Position numbers and translations under genes: made by a program. A stretch of DNA of 64,000 bases, from contig JNVV01000024.1 of NCBI GenBank assembly GCA_000733355.1, positions 1 through 64,000 of the forward strand, written 5' to 3'. Under the pieces are notes generated by a model that ran no database searches, was not told the origin of the DNA, and worked only from the letters and a program-made list of their open reading frames with translations. Within the stretch, counting starts at the first letter, position 1. Each line of letters starts with the position of its first letter. This DNA comes from Falciphora oryzae. Taxonomy: Eukaryota; Ascomycota; Sordariomycetes; Magnaporthales; Magnaporthaceae. Below are positions 34,590 through 45,272 of this stretch, piece by piece.

Positions 34590-36735
34590 ATGACCATGGA
34601 AAACCAACCGTATCCAGACCTCGAGGTGCTCTGGTACGATGCTGACCCAACGGCTTTGCGTTGTTACGTGTGTGGGCAAGCATTCGGAACAGACGCGCTC
34701 GTTCGCACATTTCGTGTATCCAAGGAGGAGGCCCAATGTTTACGCGGCAGCAGAACGATTTCTACGCCCCTGAGTGCATCTCTGGTACTATACGACCGAC
34801 ACCTCGAGTGCCTTCGGAAAGAGAATGTCCGTTATGTCACAATCTCGCACGTGTGGGATACCGGAGTGTCCGCCACACAGGACAAAGGCCGGCACTCTCC
34901 CCAGCACGATGCAGTCCAGCGCAAAGTGCTTGACTCAGCCACCAGCATCGCTCAAAATGTCTCACAGGGCGTGGACGGGGATTTCGAAGTATGGCACGAC
35001 TACATCAGCGTGCCCCAGGTGAGTCCCCCATATACATGGCCTGGCCCCGCGCGACCGCTCACCGAAAAGCGCCTTGTTTTCCCAGTGGACGACGGAACTG
35101 AAGACGCCTATACTCCAAGTTATACACAAGATATACAGCTCTGCCGCCCTGACGGTAATGCATTTCGACGACGTCACGCCCGCCATGACCCAGGCGTTTA
35201 CGCATGGAGAGAGCGACGAGGAGCGGATGGAGGGCATGCTGGGCATCTGCAACGCAAAGTGGTACAGCCGCGTGTGGACGGCCATGGAGTACATCCGCAG
35301 TCCGGAAATCCGGTTCATGGACTCCGGGTTAAACCTCTACAGTGACAACGGCGCAGAGCACCTCTTCCAAGACAGGCTCGACCAGTTCTGGAAAGAGCAG
35401 GTCGCCAAGTCCGGCTCCACGCACGACCTCGAGGCCCGCGTCAACATCGACGACAACATCATGCCGTGGAGCCTGGGGCCCCTGACGCTCTGCCGCAGCC
35501 CGCAGAGCCGCAACTTCGGGCTCGCCTTCGCTCTGCTGGCGCGGCGCGGCTGCCAGAGCCAGTACGACTTTTTGTACGCGCTGCACGGCATCGTGACGGG
35601 CTCGGCGACCGCAGCGGGACTGCAGCACGGCAGCTGGGAGGAGCGATACCTGCGCATCGCCCTGCGCTGCGTCGAGGCCGGCGACTACACCCCGCTGCTG
35701 ATGACGCCCGAGTGGGCGCCCGAGGACGGCGAGCCAAACGTGCGCTGGATGCCGGCCAACAACGTCAACGAGGGGTACCACGACCACTACGCGTACCTGC
35801 TAGGTCCGATGACGGCGCCGCCACGCCACCACGCGGAGACGATTGTAGAGCAGGACAGCGACTCCGGGGAGGGCCGGGTGACGCTGCGGCTGCAACGGGC
35901 GGGGACGGTCGAGAGGATGGTCGAGTTCCATATGTTGACGTGGGAAGAGATCATGCAGGAATCTGCCCAGAACCTGGCGGAGCCGAGCGTGGAGGCGTTT
36001 CTGGACTCGTACGGGTCGCGCCACTTTTTCCAGCCGCGGGAAAAGCTCCTGCAGTCGATCTCACAGCACCGGGGCAGGTACAAACGGCTGGAACGGACGG
36101 TGGCAGCCCTGGCCAAGAGGAAGCCCGGGCAGCCCTGGCCCGGCGAGGAGAGGTGTCAGTGCGACAAGTGCCAGCGGGAGGACTGCAAAAGCGACGAGGC
36201 CGAAGAGAATGAGGGCGAAGAGACGGATAATGGTAGTGACAAGGGCAGCGACGAGGATAAAGACGAGGAGGAAAAGGACAACGAGGAAAAGAACGGCGAG
36301 GAGGAAAGAGACGACGATTTCTACTCATTCTGGGGCGTGATGAGCGCGCTCGGCCTCGACGAGACCTCGCAATCCGACTACCAAGTCACGTACGCCAACG
36401 TCCTGCACCTCACGTGGCGGCGCTACTACATCTGGGTGGCGTGCCAATCCTGCGGGACAAAGTCCGTGGTCAACGCGGGCCTGTACGTCAAACAGGAGGA
36501 CGCTCTCGGCGCGACCATGCACCGCATCCCGGGCCTGGGCTTCGAGCGGTCGCTCGAGGACGGTGTCTGCGTGCTGCTGAGCGCCGACGGCGGCGGCCGC
36601 GTCGTCGGGCGCGCCGTCTGGGCCACGGCCGCGTGCGCGTGCGAGGGGCTCGACGAGATGGTCACGGTGCGGCTGCCGAGGCTGCCGCTGCCCAGGCCGC
36701 GGGAGGCGTTTCTTCGGGAGCTGGGGCGCATTTGA
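34590..36735 (+). CDS. HET-domain-like protein with acidic insert
   Basis: Two exons: 34590-35018 and 35086-36735, with a 67-nt GTGAGT...CCCAG intron in phase 0 (692 aa). The N-terminal part has two Cys pairs around RCYVCGQAF and then RYVTISHVWDTGVSATQ, the 'yvaiSHVWs.G' motif of HET proteins. FEVWHDYISVPQ|WTTELKTPIL follows, the 'lWiD.iciPq' position, here with His-Asp. KWYSRVWTAMEYIRS matches the conserved 'W..RvWtlqEy' block. Such proteins mediate non-self-triggered cell death in fungi, although this subgroup is untested. Between residues about 520 and 565 there is a long Glu/Asp/Lys insert, preceded by a Cys cluster CQCDKCQRED. The C-terminal ~150 residues include WVACQSCGT and look globular. 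Start: the first ATG (MTMENQ) after several upstream stops; Met3 would serve equally. Intact, unlike the HET relic 4 kb away. Confidence 0.83.
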
Positions 36736-37215
36736 GCGGATAAGCGAATAAGGGGTCCATCATCCTGCCAAATGCTCGTAAAGAGTAAATAAAATACTTG
36801 GCTGTCGAGGTCTCCCCTCAACCGGCCTGGAGAGTATACTCCAAGCGGCGCGACAGCCTAGAACAGGCCGCGAACATACAGTCAGCGCAGGTAGGTATTC
36901 TCCGATCAAGGGTTCCGCCATGTCCCCCTCCATAGGTACCCATCTATACCGTCCAGTTCGGTTGCACCTAAGCATTATCAACACTTTTAGAATCATCAGC
37001 CAGCAAGCCGTGCTAGGAAATTCCTTCGTTGTCCCTTCCTAGCCTGCTCTCACCGAAGATTCCTCAACTGAGCGACCAGCTGTTGCCCACCCCCTAATTC
37101 CAGGGCCGTGCGCCAGCCTGCGCTTCAAAGAAAGCGCCAACGAACGCCCAGCATGCAGCGCCGCAAATTCGCTTCTGTTCCTAAACGGCCCCCGGGTGCT
37201 CGATCCTGAGATATT
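36736..37215. other. no gene seen
   Basis: Intergenic. Probably the 3' UTR of the HET-like gene and the promoter region of the kinase relic. Confidence 0.4.
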
Positions 37216-38057
37216 GTGGCCTTTTCCCCTTTGGCCTGCGTGATCTGCAGCGGCGACATGGATAGTCTCCGCCCTTTCGAACTCGACCTGCTCGAGGTCA
37301 AAATCAAGGCAGTGCGATATGGACCGGCCTATTCTGACACGGAAGAATTCCTCACGGCCTACAGGCTGGACCTCGAGGAATCGGCCAAAACAGCCGTCTT
37401 GAAAAGTTTACCTTCGCCGCCCCAGCAGGACGAGCCATACTTCCTCTTCTCCTACCTCGGCTACCAGCGCAAGGGCGACCAGACCTTCCTAGTACACCCC
37501 CGGCTTCACGCTTCACGACTACATCCACAAAAAGCCCGTCCCACCGCCGCTCGTGCGCATCATCCTCCGCCAGCTCGTCCGGGCCCTCGAACAGCTAGCT
37601 GTACGGCCAAGGCTTTGCCGTGGCTTTTCTCGACTCGAGGCACGTTTTCCTCGACAACACCTGCACCGTCAAGGTCCAGGGCCCGCTTCGCGATGTGACC
37701 AGAACCGGCGAGGCGCTTCCACCCGTGGTTTTGACGCTTCCGGAAATTGCTCGGAATCACCGCGATTCGCGTGCTGGCGGGCAAGCGCGACCTCGCCGAC
37801 GCCAGCACGGCCAGCCAACTCGGAGCACAGATCAAAAGGGGTCGGAATCGGCCTTCGAGCCGCTGGTGCCGGACAAAGTGAGAGTCCTTGACGACGGGCT
37901 GCTTCTAGACTTTCTTCGCCAGTGCTTTACCATGTAAGTCGAAGACAAAGTCGCACCACTGGTCAACTATCCTGCTAACTTGTCCCGATTACAGAGACAT
38001 AGACAGGCGGCCGGGCACCTCGGAGCTGCGGAACCACTCCTTCCTAACCGCAGCATG
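37216..38057 (+). pseudogene. protein-kinase-like relic
   Basis: A decayed eukaryotic-type kinase domain. Frame 1 gives PYFLFSYLGYQRKGDQTFLV to about 37497. A slip in the C-run there moves to FTLHDYIHKKPVPPPLVRII and LRQLVRALEQL (the alphaD-alphaE region). Another shift gives GFAVAFLDSRHVFLDNTCTVK, occupying the catalytic loop, where His-Arg-Asp and the loop Asn are already altered. LGITAIRVLAGKRDLADAS (the 'W.lGi....l' region) appears in yet another frame. A normal intron, 37934-37994 (GTAAGT...TACAG with CTAAC), then joins CFT|IDIDRRPGTSELRNHSFL, the C-lobe 'D...RPt..eLl.h.fl' ending at 38057. The Gly-rich loop and the VAIK lysine are not visible. At least three frameshifts make it non-functional. 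The substrate class is unknown. Confidence 0.65.
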
Positions 38058-38293
38058 ATGTCGGCACTGGACGCTCGGCGCAAACGAACAAGTAAGCGGT
38101 CGCTCGTTGAAAAGTCATTTAGCAGTGGCCTCAGCAAATCCGATGTGTCGGACGCCGTTCACAGTTGCTACTTTATTCCTCAATGTCAAGGTTTTTTGTT
38201 GCTCAATTTGTACTATCTGGAAGTTTAGTCCCCCCTTACACATTGTCGCTTGTACATTCCGTTCATATTTGGTAGGCCCTCGCCTCCCTCCCC

Positions 38294-41057
38294 TCACCCT
38301 GCCTGTGGTGCTAGGTGTTGCATCTGCTGGTGGTACCACGCCGTATACTCTGGCGTTCCATACGGCGGCTGCACACCCTGTGCCTGTGGCGCGGGCGGCT
38401 GGGGTGGCGGCGGGTATGCGGAAGCATTTTCTGGGGGCTGTGACAGTCCTCTTGGTTGGGGAGGGGGGTATCCTCCGTAACCGTACGGTGGCTGTACAAG
38501 TAGGGCTGTGGTGCCGCGAAACTCTGACCCTGGCCGTACGGCGGCTGATGCTGCCCTCCCGGCGGGAGCCCCGGCGGAGGAGCAGCGGCGCCAAGCTGAA
38601 GGGGCGGTGGGCGGTCGCGGAGCCGGCACCGGGTACGGCGAGAGATGTGGCGGCATTGGCATCGTAGCGGCCGGCCCTGGGGCGGAAGGAGGAGCGGCGG
38701 CAGTAGTATACGCGGCCTCTGGGTGCGTTTCTTATTGCTTTCCCGCAGCCGCAAATGTTGCTCGATCCCTGTCCTTGGCCCCAGCGTCCAACACGTCGAT
38801 CTCTCGCGCACGCAAACTCATGCCCTTAGCCCTCGTCTCAGCGTCCTTGCCGTGTATCTTGTTGAGATAGTTCATGAACTGCAGATACGCGTCCGACACG
38901 ACCTGGAGGTCGTCCACTTTGAGCTGGACCACGGCGTCAGGGTCGGCAACGCGCAAGTGGCTGCTCCCTTGAGCCCGGAACCCGGCCAGCGCGAGCGCCG
39001 TCTGGCAAGCGTTTCGGATCTGCCGCCCGTTCCATCTCTCATTTGGATGGTTGCCGAAGTGATCCCTGGCACGGGCGAGGATGCTTTCCTTGTCGATATC
39101 AATCCTCCTCCCTGTCTTCCTGAAGCGCTCCTTAATATTATCAAAGTTCAGAATGAAGATGGCCTTAGTGTCCTCCAGCGTTAGCTGGGGATAATACAGG
39201 CTGATATGGACACGCGACGCAAAAGCCTCGTCGAAATCGCCGACCCGGTGGTGGTTAGAGCAGGATGCCTGCGTAGTACTCCAGGACCCGCAAGAAGACT
39301 GTTTCTTGTCAGTTCTAGCTGCTATAGCACCCAAAGAAATAGGCGTGGTGACGGACCAGAGACTAGGCCATTCCGTTTAAAATCTACTTTCGAGTCGGCC
39401 TCATCTAGCAGGAGAACTCAGCCCCACCTGTTGAGATCCGATATCAGTCTCGAGAAGCTGTCCTAAAGAGGGACAGAGTGCCGTTTCACCAACCTGTTTG
39501 CTAACGAAAAGTGGGATTCCAGTGCTCTCTCGACTTCCGGTGCGGATGTCCCCAAGTCACCTAAGACAATAGGTTGGCTGTCAGTACCTGGCTCCTCCTC
39601 GAATGTTCTTCCGATAATCGCCTTTGCGTCTTACCGCACGTGATCTGGAATAGCGGCTTCCTGAACATCTCGGCGACTCCCTCTGCGACATTTTCATTAG
39701 CAACTGATATCGCAATGACAGAAATGGTAAAACCAACCTGCCGTCGTCGCCTTGCCCACACCCGGTGCGCCGTGGAAAAGAACGACCAAGCCCTTGCCTA
39801 ATATAAGCGGTTAGTGTCGCGTTGTCGAAATTTTTTTCTATTCCCCACCATTATTACTTACCCTTTCCGCGAACAATATCCACATTGCCTCCGGATTCCT
39901 TGTTCCGGAAATGCTGGGTGACCAGCGAAGTCGCCATTTCTTTATGACCGGGTGGAAGTACAAGCTGTCCGAACGCGGTCTTGTTGCCTCCTCTCTGCTC
40001 GTTGATTGCTCCTTCTGGGCTGCTGTTGTTGCCATTGCCATCCACTTCTCTCGTCTTGCTTTCATTAAGGGTGACCACACGAACTTCTTCCTTCAATTTG
40101 TCGTCTTTGAAAGCGTTTTCGGGCAGAATGAGATGGTTGAGGTTGAGTTGTGCTGGGGGGCGAACCGCGTTAGTAGGGTAGGCAGGTAGGTGGGTAGTAA
40201 TGCCTCCTGTCGTAGTTGTATGGGCAGTGCCGTTTAGATAGTATATGTTTGATGGCGGCTGAGTCCATAAACCACGAGATGACGAAGCAAATACTCACCC
40301 CACTTTCGGGTTCGTAAAACGAAGCCAAAGACACGGTAGAACATGATCAAAAACTCTTCGCTAGTCAGCGGATTTTCCTGCCCTTTGACCTCTGTTAGCG
40401 GGCGGGGATATATGGTTGGAGATGGCTCCCGCTGTCCATTCTCAATCTTGAGGAAGGTCATGGAATCAGTATTTCGTTTCTTCTCGGCCTCGGCGTCCTT
40501 GTAATAAATACTGCTGGCCATTGAGTAGCAGCAGGCGGCAGTGCAAGGATCCTCCTCGCCGAACTTCTCTTCCAGCGACTCCCCGATTAGGATTGAGAGC
40601 GTCGGGCTCCAGTCCTTTCCGCTTGTGTCTGGCCCCTCGTCCTTGGAGCTATCGGATTTCTTGGCGGCGTGCGAGAAGGCCTCTTCAAAATCGACGACGA
40701 CATGGCTGTCTACCTCGTCCCGCGTGTCGAGCGTAAGGCCGCTGTAGTGCATATGCTTGATGCCGGTTACGTCCAAGAACATCCTCCCTCTATTGACGAT
40801 CTTGTCTCGCACGGCCAGCTCCTTGGAATTCTTGCATGCAATACCGTCCCGGGCCTCCCCGACCGTCTTCCTCTCCTCCGCAAAGCGCAAAGGATAGACC
40901 TCCAGCGCAGTCAGTGCCTTCTCGCCCTCAAATCTGGTGATCCTGACTTTGCGGATCATCGGCCCAGCTCCTTGTCATCAAAGTCGATATATACACGGTC
41001 AGGACTACTGGTGTCTCCTCCTGAGCCCGTGCGTTTTTGTCCCAGCTCCTTTGGTAT
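38294..41057 (-). pseudogene. AAA+ ATPase (DUF7025-AAA type) pseudogene, 5' truncated
   Basis: Large fungal AAA ATPases of this type have an N-terminal DUF7025 region, one AAA module and a Pro-rich tail. On the minus strand the DUF7025 block (MIRKVRITRFEGEKALTALEVYP, from 40959) runs to KW|AQLNLNHLILPENAF across a normal intron. FGQLVLPPGHKEMA follows, then Walker A FHGAPGVGKATTA (near 39755), VAEMFRKPLFQITCG, GDLGTSAPEVERALESHFSL and Walker B VLLLDEAD (near 39405). RNGLVSVFLRVLEYYAGIL and RVGDFDEAFASRVHISL follow. Several canonical introns can still be drawn. Damage: the frame is lost before 40959 (indels near 40960-41000), TGA replaces a residue two codons before Walker B, the strand after DEAD is shortened, the frame breaks at the 'LTTNR' site, an ochre lies at 38734..38732, and the Pro/Tyr/Gln-rich tail (ends 38294) changes frame. 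The 5' end stops at the inverted-repeat element beginning at 41058. Confidence 0.82.
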
Positions 41058-41541
41058 GAGGCCCTAACCGGCCACGCCCCCTTTTTGCTGCTCGCACGCA
41101 CCCCCACACCGATATCGGCACCCATGCCACTTGCTCGCTAACACAAACGCACATAGGCTACGGCGCGAAGTAATAAATAAAGCACACAAACCAATTTCGT
41201 ATGTATCTATTTACTCCGGCAATTATTGCAAAAATGCAAAAATGTAAAGGTGCAAAGGCAGAGGTGCAGAGGTGCAGAGACCCCTACCCCTGGGTTGGCC
41301 AGGTCAATCGGCGTGCACCCTTTGCACCTTTGCACCTTTGCACCTTTTTGGTGCACCTCCTGGGCAATTCAATGCTGAATGCCTGGGCCTTATGGGCGAA
41401 TGCGCGACCAATGACATCAAGTTTTGATTGCGGGCCGAATTCCGTAAGCAGCGAAACCGGCCAACACGGGCGGTGCACAGACCAAAAGTGGAGCAAGGTG
41501 CGTGCAAGCAGCAAAAAGGGGGCGTGGCCGGTTAGGGCCTC
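41058..41541. mobile_element. 484-bp element with 45-bp terminal inverted repeats
   Basis: The left arm 41058-41102 and right arm 41497-41541 are reverse complements over 45 bp with one mismatch that I can see. Outer ends read GAGGCCCTAACCGGCCACG. Inside, a second weaker foldback pairs AGGTGCAAAGG-like units near 41240-41280 with CCTTTGCACCT-like units near 41320-41350. No transposase frame is present, so it looks like a non-autonomous DNA transposon. I could not find a clear target duplication (flanks TTGGTAT and TTCTAGA), so the true ends may lie slightly inside or outside. It abuts the truncated 5' end of the AAA pseudogene. Confidence 0.75.
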
Positions 41542-41825
41542 TTCTAGATCACCAAAGGGCCATTTCCCTGCTCCCAAACTTGCGGGCCCTCCGGCCCTCA
41601 GATCCCGTGATCAGAGATCACGGGACCGGAGAATCCGGGCCTCTCTGTGCCCTACCGATTGCCTGCACCGGTCAACGGTATCCAATACCTTGTGTGATTG
41701 CCCCTGAATTTTGCATCTGCCCTCAAAACGCAATGTCCAACAATTATTAACCACGACCGACGTTAGACCTCGCTCCTGGAGGCTCGACTCTCCTTGACTT
41801 TTAAATTATATTCCCTCTTCCCCGT

Positions 41826-42458
41826 CTAGTAATTTGGGTCACACTCTCCTGGTGACTTCGGTTGCGGCGCCCCGTCGACTGCAGGGGAGCTCGGGGCTGA
41901 TGCGAGTGGCATGAGAGCGTTTTCACGCCTCGTGCCTCCCTGGGCTCCACCGTCTTGAAGCGCAGGAACGAGAGCTCTCCCTTCCAGTTCCGTACGGGAA
42001 TATTTGTATTTTATCCGCACAATGGTCTTTGTCTGTCGAGTCCCTCCCCAGCACCTGGCTAGACGGACCTTTTGCTGCCACTCGAGGGCGGAAGCCGCGT
42101 TGGTGAAGAGCAGGAGCATGCTGTCGCTCCTCCACGCAAACTGTTCGACGTCGCGTGGAAACGGAACGCGCACCGTGTCCCGCTCTTTGTCGCTCTCTAT
42201 TCTGGCGTCGGCGTTCAGGGTGAGATACCAGGCAGCTTGCAGGGCCGTTTCGAACCGGAAAGGGAACTTCTCGGATTTGGGGTTCAAAATGACGCCACCG
42301 AGCCTTTCTTCGGCTTTTGCTTCGGCGAGCGACTCCGGCACGTAGATACAAGAAAAGTATTTCCACTGAGTGCGGTACTGACTTGGCGGGGCTGATAGAG
42401 CGTCAAGACTCGGGAATATGTTGAAAGGTGTTCGTGGCGAGGTATATGAATCGATCAA
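41826..42458 (-). CDS. hypothetical ORF, probably an incomplete last exon
   Basis: An open minus-strand frame of ~210 codons with no ATG at its left end; the first residue of the open frame is TTG. A possible splice acceptor AATCAG lies just upstream at about 42472, so this is likely a 3' exon of a gene whose 5' part is lost or unrecognised. The sequence is globular-looking, for example FFVPESLAEAKAEERLGG-like text, VRVPFPRDVEQFAWRSD and MLLLFTNAASALEWQQKV, and ends in a Pro/Ser-rich tail. No family recognised. Its location just upstream of the AAA pseudogene, beyond the inverted-repeat element, leaves open that it once belonged to the same gene, but I see no AAA-specific feature in it. Confidence 0.4.
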   Translation of the reverse strand: MIDSYTSPRTPFNIFPSLDALSAPPSQYRTQWKYFSCIYVPESLAEAKAEERLGGVILNPKSEKFPFRFETALQAAWYLTLNADARIESDKERDTVRVPFPRDVEQFAWRSDSMLLLFTNAASALEWQQKVRLARCWGGTRQTKTIVRIKYKYSRTELEGRALVPALQDGGAQGGTRRENALMPLASAPSSPAVDGAPQPKSPGECDPNY

Positions 42459-43021
42459 GGGACTACCTGATTACCTAGTAGGCAATGGTCTGCGCGGGGC
42501 ATAGCCTTACATATACTGTATACATACAGACGGGTGTATCAGGTTCCCCGTGTATTGGTCTTCGGACCACCACTTCGACCTTACCGCACACAAGCGTCGG
42601 CCGGTAGCGGAGTCCGGGCTTCGGGTCATGTCCCGAGTGAGTTGTACGGCAGTCAGAGTCGGCAGCTAGACGCAATTTCTGAAGTGTTGCCGCTACTCTC
42701 GATTTGCCCCTTTTATCTCATTATAGCCTGGCTAACATGGATGCATCCACTGTGTTTTTATTCGCTGAACTACGCGGTCCCCCTAAGATGTAGCCGGTAA
42801 CTTCGCCACCCCCTCTTTTCGACGGCCTCAGCTAGAAGCTACTTGGGTTTTTATTTGCTAACGTCTTCCCCCTATCCTACTTACCTCACTTCTTTCCTCT
42901 CCCAATACCTCCCTAAAATCCCACCCCAAGAGGTATTTACCCAAAGACGAGCCCCGGATGGCAGAGGATCCTAAACGTGGAGTAAGACAATTACCTAGTT
43001 TAATTATCCAACAAAATACTA
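42459..43021. other. no gene seen
   Basis: Spacer before the first MITE. It becomes AT-rich toward 43000. A TA dinucleotide at 43020-43021 is the left target-site copy of the MITE. Confidence 0.4.
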
Positions 43022-43468
43022 ACGTGGTTCACAAGCGAGTGCCACACACAAGCGAGTGCCACACACAAGCGAGTGCCACACTTGAAAATCCCATATTAAA
43101 CGCGATTTTCGATACCCTTGCTAACTCAGCCAATATAAGCCCAAATTTAACCAAATTTAAACAAGTTATATTTAACTAAATATAAAATTTAATTTAATTT
43201 TCTTAGATTTTTATTATTACCCTTTTAGGTTAAATTAAATATTTTACACAGTGTATTATACAGTGCTGTGAACTAACCCTAAAAAGGTAATAATAAAAAT
43301 CCAAGAAAATTAAATTAAATTTCTTATTTAAGTAAATATAACTTGTTTAAATTTGGTTAAATTTAGGCTTATATTGGCTGAGTTAGCAAGGGTATCGAAA
43401 ATCGCGTTTAATATGGGATTTTCAAGTGTGGCACTCGCTTGTGTGTGGCACTCGCTTGTGAACCACGT
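43022..43468. mobile_element. foldback MITE, copy 1 (TA target duplication)
   Basis: A 447-bp AT-rich perfect-to-near-perfect foldback. The left end reads ACGTGGTTCACAAGCGAGTG and the right end is its reverse complement, flanked on both sides by TA (43020-43021 and 43469-43470). The arms are about 200 bp each and meet around a short centre containing TTTTACACAGTGTATTATAC near 43238-43260. Just inside the ends an 18-bp unit with AAGCGAGTGCCACAC is tandemly repeated: three copies on the left arm (43031-43081) but two on the right. TA duplications and this architecture fit Tc1/mariner- or pogo/Fot-derived MITEs. No coding capacity. A related copy lies at 55270. Confidence 0.9.
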
Positions 43469-43867
43469 TATGGAAACGCTCTTACCCCTTTTCCACTTAT
43501 GGGCTCCTTATCTACCTTCCGGTCGTTTTTGGTCGGAGTACCTTCAAAAGCATATCGATGATGTAACGCTGACATAAGCCGTTAATGGTATCAAGGAAAC
43601 CCGACATCTGCCGCCCCTCGAAAGGCAGGCAGAGACCGGAATTTGTCGGACCTCCCTCTGGTCCTGGTTCCGATGCTTCTAACCTGTCTGTACAAGATAT
43701 GACCGGTATCTTTGGCATGAGGACAGTTGGAAATGTCATGCAGCGTATGCCACTAGTAGCCCCTACTACCCATACGGACGGGCGACTCATCTGCCTCTCT
43801 CCAACCCCGGTGCAAACAGTCAAGCTTACCCAATCGATAAAACCTCTCCGCATATAGCAGAGGTTGA
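43469..43867. other. no gene resolved; probable 5' part of the DUF6594 gene
   Basis: Short open frames on both strands, none recognisable. The upstream exon or 5' UTR of the DUF6594 gene should lie here; a candidate acceptor is the TAG/CAG near 43855-43860. Confidence 0.35.
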
Positions 43868-44865
43868 AAAAGTCTTGACGAAGATCCCGAGGCCCAATCT
43901 ATCGACGGACCGGACGGCTTTCTCATCAGTCATCATCGCCGGGACCTCATGGGCCTCAGGGGCGCCGAGGCCAAACCTCACGAGATGGCGTTTCTGGGCT
44001 ACAACTTGAGCCTTCAACGTGCTGGCAGGAAAAATGGCACTAAAGGTTCCGCCCACATTGAGGTGAGCTTCGCGGCGTTGAACCGGATGCGGATGCGCAA
44101 GCTGCAGATACTGCTGGTCCAGCGAATTTTCCGCATGCGATATTACAACGAGATGCCGAAAGATTGGGAGGAGCTCTTACACAAGTACGGTAGGTCATGA
44201 CGGCCCGTCGGTTCCATTTTCCCACCCTACTTTGATCCTAGCTGCGCAAACGTCGTAACTAAGATTACGATACGGCGGTTGAGGCCGCGCGCGACGACGA
44301 TTACATTCGCACTTGTGTCGACCGCGGCGAGAACGGCATCGACGACCCTTTCATTGTCGCTTCACGACGCGTCGTCGACAGACAGTTGCTCAAGTACGAG
44401 CTGCGGTGCCTCCCCTCGGACCGATTCCTTCCAAACAATCCCAATGACAGGATCAGCTGGCTGGAGCTAGAGGATGACGACGACGGCGAAAACGACGACA
44501 CCCAGCCCAACTCGGGAAACAGCTCCAGGAGCCTGGCCAAGGCCGAGGAGACGTACGCCCAACCGATCGGCGGGCTGAGGACAGAGAGATCCCAGGCGCA
44601 GCAGTGGCAGGACTTCCTCTCCCGGTTCGTCTTCTCCTTCGTGGGCGGAGCTTTCCTTATTGTCCCAATGTGGATCATGGTCAAGCTCAAGGACACGCAC
44701 CCCAACCTGCCCCTTATCGTCACCACACTGTCTGTGTTCATCTGCGGCATCGCCGCCGCCAGGATACTGGACAAGCCAGAAGTAGTCCTTTCTATCACGG
44801 CAGCCTACGCGGCTGTGCTGGTCGTGTTCGTCGGCACCAGCGACGCTACGTCGGGAGGCAGCTGA
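43868..44865 (+). CDS. DUF6594 membrane protein
   Basis: The frame before the first ATG (43949) already reads DGFLISHHRRDLMGLRGAE, conserved-looking, and is open back to a stop at 43865-43867. The real start is therefore probably in an upstream exon that I could not place. Exon A ends at 44189 and exon B is 44264-44865, separated by a 74-nt GTAGGT...CTAAG intron joining LLHKY|DYDTAVEAARDDD. From the 43949 ATG the protein is 280 aa. The first half is helical and charged (RMRMRKLQILLVQRI). An acidic linker follows (ELEDDDDGEND). The C-terminus has three membrane helices: FVFSFVGGAFLIVPMWIMV, LIVTTLSVFICGIAAA and VVLSITAAYAAVLVVFVG. This is the usual layout of fungal DUF6594 proteins, a large lineage-expanded family of unknown function. 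Intact apart from the unresolved 5' end. Confidence 0.75.
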
Positions 44866-45272
44866 CAGAAGTGGGCGGAAATTGGTGTCGGAAACAGTGG
44901 GACTGAAAGGGCCGAGTCGGATTGAGACCGGGAAGAAGCACTTCCACCAACTGGATGGCGCGGCCGTCCCCTAGCAGGGGGGGGCTGCAGACTTGAAGAC
45001 CTCAGGTTGGAGCTACGTGGGAGATCGAACATGCGCATCATAGAGATGTTTGTAAAGATAGAGAATAACCAGAAAGAGTAGTGTGCCGTGTCGGGTGCGA
45101 TTTAAGAGGATGACGAGGAAGAAACTAACCAAGTGACCATCGTATCTATCGAAATTTCGAACATCAACATCAAGAAGAAAATCAGTTGAGACACTCGCCA
45201 TCAGCATCGCGTTTCTTTTGTAAGCTTTTCTCTTTATTCTCCTTTCCCGCCTTCTGTCTCTTTAGGGACCTC
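44866..45272. other. no gene seen; convergent 3' region
   Basis: Lies between the 3' ends of the DUF6594 and MAPR genes, so mainly 3' UTRs and terminators. Confidence 0.4.

Noticed and set aside
43030..43085. Three spaced direct repeats resembling a CRISPR array
   Set aside because: Repeats are head-to-tail, lie in the terminal inverted repeat of a MITE, and the host is a fungus.
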